A DNA stretch of 64,000 nucleotides from Echinarachnius parma (taxonomy: Eukaryota; Echinodermata; Echinoidea; Clypeasteroida; Echinarachniidae). Made by a program: the position numbers and the translations under genes. The notes beneath the pieces were generated by a model. It saw nothing but the letters and a program-made list of their open reading frames with translations. It searched no databases and was not told the origin of the DNA. Shown in pieces: positions 54,401-63,400 of this stretch (positions are counted from its first letter, which is position 1; each line of letters starts with the position of its first letter). Where the stretch lies: contig JBAMJV010004012.1 in assembly GCA_037951105.1 (NCBI GenBank), forward strand, positions 1 through 64,000, in the 5' to 3' direction.

Positions 54401-57400
54401 TTCACATCAATCACAGTTAACCATGTAGTTGCTATGTAATTCTTGTAAATAAAATTGTAGTTATAGTTTGTTTGTTTCAATTTTAATTTCTTTACTCCAC
54501 CCAACTCCCTCCCAGATGGCCAAGCCGCGTATCCACGTACCGGTGACTCCCAGCGATTCCAACAGCGTCACCTACGTCAATGCGGGCTACCACAGCGCGG
54601 GCCGGACAACCTCGATACGCGGGCCACAAGGCCCTCGTGGCCCGTCGGGGCCCAGCGGACAAGCCGGGCAACCGGGAACTATCGGTCAGGCTGGTCAGCC
54701 GGGGTCCAACGGACAGACGGGAGAGCCGGGCGCGATTGGACCCATGGGGCCACCTGGACCAGCGGGGCCCCAGGGCCTACGTGGGCTACAGGGTCCTCCG
54801 GGACAATCAGTACAAGGTGAACATCAATGTCTTCATATTTTAAAATTATAATTGTAGTGTTTATAGTTGGTCTGTTGCTAAAAGTGGTTGACAGATTCCA
54901 GATATTCCTAACACATACAGGCACTTTCATAGTTCTAAGTACTTTTAACAAATAAACATAACAAAACGAGAAAAAAAAACAATATCAATATGATCGAAAT
55001 ATTATTTATTAATTTGTGTCTGAAAATTGTTGTGGTTTCAGGTCCCCTTGGGCCACAGGGTCTTGCCGGGCCAGCCGGACCACCAGGGCCACCAGGACAA
55101 GTAGAAAACAACGGCCTTCAAATTACCGTAAGTAGCTTGATGTTTTATTTTTAATAAATGTTTTTAACATTTAAATATCACTCAGCAGTTCAATATAATT
55201 TCAGAGCGAAATATAGATTTCACGGATAAAAAAAAATGAACAAATGGATCACTTTTCTCAATAATATTTGGCTAGTGTCATCGCACATCACACCCCAAAA
55301 ACGGTGTGTCTTCTGCCAGGTTCGGGTTTCTTTAATATTTAGATAGTTATAGAGGTAATACGCGGGCTTGTTCTCTTTTCTTTTTAAATGCGGGCAAAAT
55401 GTGGGGCGTAAACATCAGCTTTTCATCGATGATGGTTTGGTTACCCTGCTGATCCACAATCCACCCCAGCCGAATGTTTTACCTGACTTAACCCGATGAT
55501 TACTGGAAACATTAGTTGAACTAGACTTAAAGGCCCGGTCACATATCACCGGATAGCGTAAACGGATGCACGACCGATAGACTATTTGCGAAATCAAATT
55601 ATCCGGTGGCGAAAGTCGGTCTCAATTGCTTCATGCACAAAACATTATGCCAGATAGAACAACGTACATCGCCTGACAAGGAACGGACAAGACACGCATA
55701 CGAACGGAGACGAACGGATTTAAATTTGTTCTATCCGTCGGGCATCCGTTTACGCTATCCGGTGATATGTGACCGGGCCTTAACCAACACAGATATCCCC
55801 GATTCCCGGGAGCCATGGGGTTAAGTCACCCTGGAGAGAGAAGACACCGGTCATTGTCCTCAGATGCTCTGCCACCTGTCATCGGTGAATGCTCAGAGAA
55901 AATGTTTTGACAATACTTGCCCCCGGCTAGCTCCGTCTCGTGGTGTTGCTTACCTATTGACAGTGGTGTATCGACGCGGGGACATGGGGCCCTTCTCCCT
56001 CTATAGATATGACCCCCTCCCCTCCCAATCAAAGTCGAAATTATTGTCTCATATTTTTCCCCAATGCCCCGATCCCTTGCGAAGAAAATTTATCAAGAGA
56101 AGTTACAACATGCTTATTCATAATTCGTGTTGCCCCCTTTTAGAGACCTTGTCCCCTTCTGGGTTGATGCTGGATACTCTAATGACTATTCATAATATCC
56201 CGTGGATCCAAAGGCGACGAAAGCTCTAGTTTGTGTTGTGAACATTTACACACATTAATGCTCTCAGCTTCAAGACATGAGTTCTTCAACGAGTTATTAA
56301 CTCAATGACAAGCCGATGGCTACAAAAGGGCTTTAGTTCACACATTCATGTTGACTGAGAACATGACTGCGAGGGCACTGTTGAACTTGATGATTCAGAA
56401 CCAGAGGGAATATATTTGAATTGGGTCTATCGGTTTAGACTTACCGTAATGTAAGACATTTATTAAAGTGAGGCCTGTAAAGTGTCAGATATTGCCCAAA
56501 ATGATATTTGAGACTTCAATCCTGTACCAAAATCATTGTAAGATATGTCCGAATCATGTGAAAGTTTCATTGAAAAAGAAAATATGCGAAAATATGCGTC
56601 AGCTTTTACAACGGACATTTATGAGGTTTATGACCGTTTGTTAACGCTTTTGAGCTGAATGATAGATATCGTCATACTAAAGGGGCATTTGAAAAAAATC
56701 TAACCCTATTTTAATATTCTTCTCTTACCATAAGCTAAACAACACGGTAGAAGAGAAACGAGGAAGCTCCAAGTAATTTTCGTGGAGTTAGACACTTTAC
56801 AGGCCTCACTTTAAACAACTTTGAGTTATTGTTGTAACCAAATCATATCGAGTAACTATCTAGGAGTTGACTGCAATCTTCGATAATTGAACTTGCAACT
56901 TATCCTTCGTAGACATGGTAGATGGGGGTTTGTGGTCGTTAACCCACTAGTACCTCCTTGGTTTCCTCTTTTTATCGTGCTGACTATTGACATGTACATT
57001 TTCAAAAGTGATTCCAGTCATCCGATTACGGGGAGGAAAAATAGTTCTCAGGGTTTGTATATTCCTCCAGTACATCATGCAAGAAGCCTGTTTGACAACT
57101 TTGGTCATCCAACATAAAATGTAAAACTTTAATCCAAAGTTCATGACTTGTATTGCCAAGTACTGTTGAAATTCTCACTCTTTCCTTTAGTTTTCAGCGA
57201 GATGACTTGTCCCTAGTTTTCTTCGAAGGGATGCGATGACAGCCCACATTTGTCAGTCTCATGCTGACCATCCCATGTTGATTTCAGTGGCGGATAGCTA
57301 AGAGGAGGGCAAGGGAATAATCGACAACCGGTGTCATTCCTTGCCCCCTAGTGGTGTTGCGTGGGCTGACTGATTGGGGGCCCGTCACTTATTGAGGGCA

Positions 57401-60400
57401 TACTCTATAATATTAATTGTCTATGCATTGGTTATTTTGTACCTATTGCTTTTTTCTTTTTTTTGGTCAAATTATTTTGGCGCAGGCTGCCTGCCCAACA
57501 CTAAAACACACCTCTGCGCAAATTTCTCCGGAGCGATTGCAGTGTCACCCCCCCCCCACCCCCCCCCCCCCCCCCCCATCCGCCATCTCTCTTCCCCGTA
57601 TACGTTAACCCCGACTACGCCACTGGTTGAGTATGCCTTTCGTCACCTACTAGTGGAATTAGAAAAGGTTTATGCAAGACAATCATCGCAAGTGAATACA
57701 TCACCATGACTACCATCCCAAATGAAGATACATCACTTCCCAAGTGCAGACATATCACCAAGATAATCCTTCCCAGAGCAGTGAAATCACCAAGTCTATC
57801 ACCCACAGCGCAATAGTATCTATCTCTCTTGAAAATGGCCTTCATGAACCCATGTTGAATATCTTCCCATCGTTGATAGACAACTCGGGGACGCTGCAGA
57901 TATATTTATTAACCCTATGCAAAGAACTTCTCAACAAAAGGGGTTATTCAAATGACTTTTCGAGACTCCTGCAATGGTTTTTACCAAACATGAACATTTC
58001 ATATTTTGTCTTCGGACGATAACTTGCTTTTGAAAATCGATGGACTAGACATTACCGAACATGAACATTTTATATTTTTCTTCGGACGATATATAACTTG
58101 CTTTTGAAAACCGACGAACTAGACAAAAACATAGTAATAAAGATATCATATCTCAAATTAGCGTAACTAGACATAATTGGTAACATCCTTTCATCACAAC
58201 GATTTCCGCAATACGCAGAGCTCTTTGGAAATAAGTATGGAATAAGGGTGCCGATACATGAATGTACAATGAGACAAATGACGGTGCAGCATGACGACCT
58301 ATATTTTGTGAATCTTCTGATTATTCATCAAAATTAGTAAACTTCGACTATTTGAGACAGTCTTTTTGAACCGTCATCCCACCTACGCTAACATGGCCTA
58401 GTTGCATGCCAACCTGTGTTAATTAATGGAAGCTTTAATTTGATAAACCGGGACATACCCTCCTAATTACACCTTACCGGTGCCAAATGTTTTGTTGTTG
58501 TAGACAGGATGATGATAGCGCCTGTCTCGTTACCATGACTACAGTTTTTGTTATAGTGTAGAGGCATTGGCATTAATATTGTTTGTTTCCTTCTTTTTTC
58601 TTGATTAACATGATCTGATTGTGCAACTGGTAAATCAAACAATGTTATTTTCAGACAAACAACTTACTATTCTTTTACTTGAACGTTTAGATTTGAGATG
58701 TTTCGATATGGACATTTCGATATAATTTCTCATGTAATTATCGAGTCATATGCTCCCAAGGTACATTGGGAGGTTATTGTGGATTGAATTCATACAGTTC
58801 TTTCCAATGAACATGATGAATAACTTTGCTTAAAACTTATAAGGCTAGAGGGAGTGATGAATGTGACCTTGTTCGAGACAATCTCTCGTTTATTCAAAAC
58901 AAAGACAGGCAGGCAGAACTCATCCACTCCCCTTTGGGCGATGTGATAATGATAAACACACTGGAGTCTTGTTGACTACATGGGTAGAACAACTTAGGAG
59001 TAGTGAAACACTGTCGCAAATTGGTTAAATATTTAAAACATTGTTATTCAACTTGTCAGAAAATCCTGGATGACGCATGACCCTTGACCAGAAAACGAGT
59101 GGCACGTGTGGCCGTGAGACTTGTGAGACTTTAAGGTGCACTGGTTAAGATTCGTATATCAGATGCAAACAGCCATCTTGCGAACGCATCGCATACGGTG
59201 CGAAATACACATTGGCTCAGTGTAATATGCATTTAATACACACAGAATAGCCTACTTTAAAGTGGGGAACAGCGGCCGTAGCGCATTTCGAAGTGTTCTC
59301 TCTACAACCCTACGAGATGATCTTTTAAAGAGTGGCATGAGTGGTGTTGCTATACACCGCCGGTTCGCCATTAATGCTTGAGCGCACTGCCTCCTTTAAG
59401 ACTGCCTCCTAACACTCAGCCTCCTTTAAGACTTTAGACTTGAGACCCCAACATTTTCCTGAAATATCTTACATCTGTCAGTAATCATAACTCTTGTTAT
59501 GAATAACGCCTCGGACCACGATTTACAAGAAGATGCCGCTTAGTTTCCGTTTCTGTCACTGAGAGAATGACAGGTTTATAACAAGCGCCATGTGGCACAG
59601 CATGTGTTTCGCAAAATCGCAAATAACTTCTTAGAAGGAACAATTTACGTCGTGTTAAAAACAAAACTATATAAATTGACGAAGTGAGAGTTTTTGTTTC
59701 AAGGTTTGGATCATAAATAGAATCACTCTATTCCTTTTCTCCTCGCCTTTCGAATGATACTATCATATCCTGCTGTTATACGCCCCAGAATGTGAAACAT
59801 ATGACTTTGTTCTTTTGAAGCCTTTAAATTAAGGTGCCATTTTTCTTGCAAGTAGCCGGGTAATGTTTCACTGGAAGTTAATTGTATAGTCTCAAAGGTA
59901 TTAGAGTTGACACTACAGGATATGTTAACTTGTCACGCTCAACTCCCATTCTTTATCAAATAGAGTTATGCCTGACACGTTTCCGCTAATTAGCATCAAA
60001 ATAGGGCTGCGGCCACAAGCGCCTAGTAGTATGGCCTCGCGTATGAAAGTCAGGAACGACTGCTGTCGCTGCTCGTGTGATATAGGCGTCCTTGCAAGTC
60101 GTCCCTGCCATTCAGTCGCGAGACCTTGTTAAAAGGACAACATACTCAAAGAGAATGTTGCCTTTAGTTATTGCATTAGTCGTTATAAATGATTAGGCAT
60201 AGCTAAGAGGAATGCGAGGTCCCCTCCACCCTTTTTGTGGGCCAACGCAGGCACTTTTGTACCGTCGGCACTGATGGGTGCCCCGCCCCCTCCCCCTGTG
60301 TGTGTTGACAGTGTTTTACGCCAGTGGTTGAAGTGGAGATGAAACAAATGTACCCTTCATAATTATATTGGAGACACGACGTAAGGGCACAATTTGTTGG

Positions 60401-63400
60401 GGGTCTTTTGATCGATTATCATTCTTCTGATTTTGCTCGATAAGCAAAAAAAAAAAAAAAAAAAAAAAACTACCAAAAAATCCCCAAAATCAAAAATGTT
60501 ATGAATAGGACATGTTTAGCCAGAATTTGAGGTGCTCTGTCCGTTTGTATAACAGTACTATTGTTGGATGTAGCCTCCCCCCTCCCCCTCCCCCTCCCCC
60601 TCCCCCCACCCCCGCTCCGTACGCATTATGGTTATAGACATACATTCACAGGTGGTTTGTACCACTTTCGATAATTATTTCAAGGGAGGGGTTAGAATGA
60701 ATGATTCATATACAAACCTCAACAGTATTAACATTTTAAGAGATATTTTAGTATAAGCGTGTATGTATACTGCAATGAAAATATAACTTTTGAATTAGCA
60801 AAGGTACAATGATCTTTAAAACAAAGAAATCAGCATGTTTCGCTGTCGTCTGCACGCAAACAAAATCTCCAAAGACAACTTAGACAAGTCATGTGACTCG
60901 TTGCTTTTGTTTTACGGTTGTATCAGATATAGACAGATGTAATCTCATCCGATGATTCTGCGATAACGTTTTACCCTCTTTGAATGAATCTTTGGTCACA
61001 CTTTGTTCACATCTTCAAAACCAAAAACTGGTGATTTCCTCTTACCTCTAATTATGGGAAATTTGACATTTATGTCGAAGGTTTGCCGCCCTATATATTC
61101 TGTAAATATAGGATACGCTTCACTGAATAAGTGTACCGTACCGCGGTTGAGTTGAGACAGGTCAAATAATTGTGCTCCATTGTTTCTACGTTTGGATAGT
61201 ATACTGGATTATTAATGTGGCTTTGATCTTCTGGAAGCGATTCTGAAAGCGATTCGAAACAAGAAGGGGGCCTGGCTTGATTTCCACCATCATCCATTAT
61301 CAAACACTGATCAAGAACTGATCTGTCTCAACCCAAAAATGTACAATAGTGCATATAGACCGCAACGACCGCAACCTCCTTGGCGGATAAGGGAAAAATC
61401 TGTGAAAAAATAAGGAACTACACAAGTTGTGCCCCTTATCATTCGAGCCCACCCCCCCCCCCCCCCCCCCCCCCCCACCTGCATGCTGCATGGGGTATAT
61501 GGTCGATTGCTGCCTTTTGCTTCAATTTCATTTTCCTGTTTTCTGCCCAATTATAAATTAAAGGGGCTTCACCTTTCGCTGCTCGCTTATATTCAAAAGG
61601 TGATCATATCCATGAAAGCTGTTCGAAATGAGCGTTGTCATACCTCTCAGGGATGCATACTTAACGCTCCTCACCTTTAAACATTTCGGACACACACATG
61701 TTCGTAAAACAGGAAATGACATAAGGTTCCGTTGCCATGGAAATTAAACGGTGGTTCAGTCACGCTGTTGTGAAAAATTAATGTTTTGTTATAGCTTTAT
61801 GACAGCCGATTGGTGTAGCTAATATAGAGTTGCCAATTTCGGAGGGTTTATAGAAATGTGTCTGTTTGCTTTTATTTCTGCGTTTTCAAAATAGTACATA
61901 ATCACATAGAACTTATAGATATTAAGCAATTTCCCAGTACGTCACTCCCTATAGCTACTGCTGTTGTTTTTTTTGTTTTTTTTTGTTTATTGGCGGTTCA
62001 TTAAAGTTGAATATTTTCAAAGCTCGCTCCTCATGTACTAGCTTTTTGTTAAGGCCTAATTGTGTATCAATGTCAGAATCGACTGGTTTGCGTAAAATTA
62101 ATATATGTAATTGGGGCTGGCGCTGATCGTGTGATAGTCGCGTTTACCAGTTGTTTCTGCGATACATTCAGCTCAGACTCTAGGCCTTGTGACCGTCAAA
62201 ACGCTACTCAGATATACTTGCCTAAGGCTGATGTTGTAGGACCGATTAATCTACGACAAGTTGTGTTGACGCACTTTTGGGTCTGCTAATATGGCTCTGA
62301 ATGGAACTCCAATCGTTGACCCACCGAGAGCCTCTGGGCGACTGAACGTTGTGATTTTGTAAAGATTTGGCACATTGTCAAAATGATCAAGTGAAGGTTA
62401 GTTTCTTTCGGTTGCAAAGTGCTACAGAAACAATATAAGACGTTCCTTGAGTCTTTATCCATAAATCGATGTAATTTTTCATTATATAACTGTTGTCATC
62501 GCAGTCATCTACTTCATCATTGTCGTCGTCGTAGTCATCTTCTTCATTATTGTCGTCGTACGTAGTCATCATTATCACTATCATCATCATCATCATCATC
62601 ATCATAATCACATCCGCCTGTTTTCATCATGTTTCTATACGATAGTGATATTAGATTCACTTTCATGTTTCCACGTTTATCTTTAACATTGACTGGTTTA
62701 TCGCAAAACAACAACAAATGTTATTCTCCGATGCAACTTTAGATGTGAGAGGTAATCGCTAGTTACGTGTTTACAGGGGCTGATATTTTTCTGCCCAGGC
62801 TCATTTCGTCAACATCAAACTTCGTTATTAAAAAATTAGGTCAGACGTGTTACGTATGAATTTATTACATATTAATGTGTCCTGCTGATTGGGTACTTGT
62901 TTTGCACACCTTCACCATCGTGCAAAACATGTGGATGTGCGAAATTTTAATTTGCCAGTTTCATCGCCCTTTTCCAAACATTCTTGTTTGATGCAAAATC
63001 GTGACTTAAAAAAAATAAATGTCGCGTTGTACACAGAATACAATTTTAGTTTTAATCCCATATTAAGTCTGTCTGTATTGGGGTAAAAGGGAACAACATT
63101 CTACGCATTTCATCCACCCACTGTAAAAACAAAAACAAAATAACTTTCTGATATTATTTATTATTCATTAACACATCAGTACGTATATTCATGGAAATAT
63201 ATTAAATCTATTCTTGCTCCTTTTAACTAACCAGACATTTTCATTACTACGCCGACACTTTACCCAGATCGAACTCAGTTGCATTTTTAAATCATATGTT
63301 CCAAGTGATGAATTGTGGTATGGGCACCATTTCTTTGTGAGAATGTGTTTTTATTCATTTCGAAAATTCATTTTAATGGAAAAAAATTAAATTCTTTGCA

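Noticed and set aside
54580-54951. Alternative-frame and minus-strand ORFs over the collagen exon
   Set aside because: Shadows of exon 5; GC-rich collagen codons keep other frames open. The plus frame from 54516 carries the Gly-X-Y pattern.
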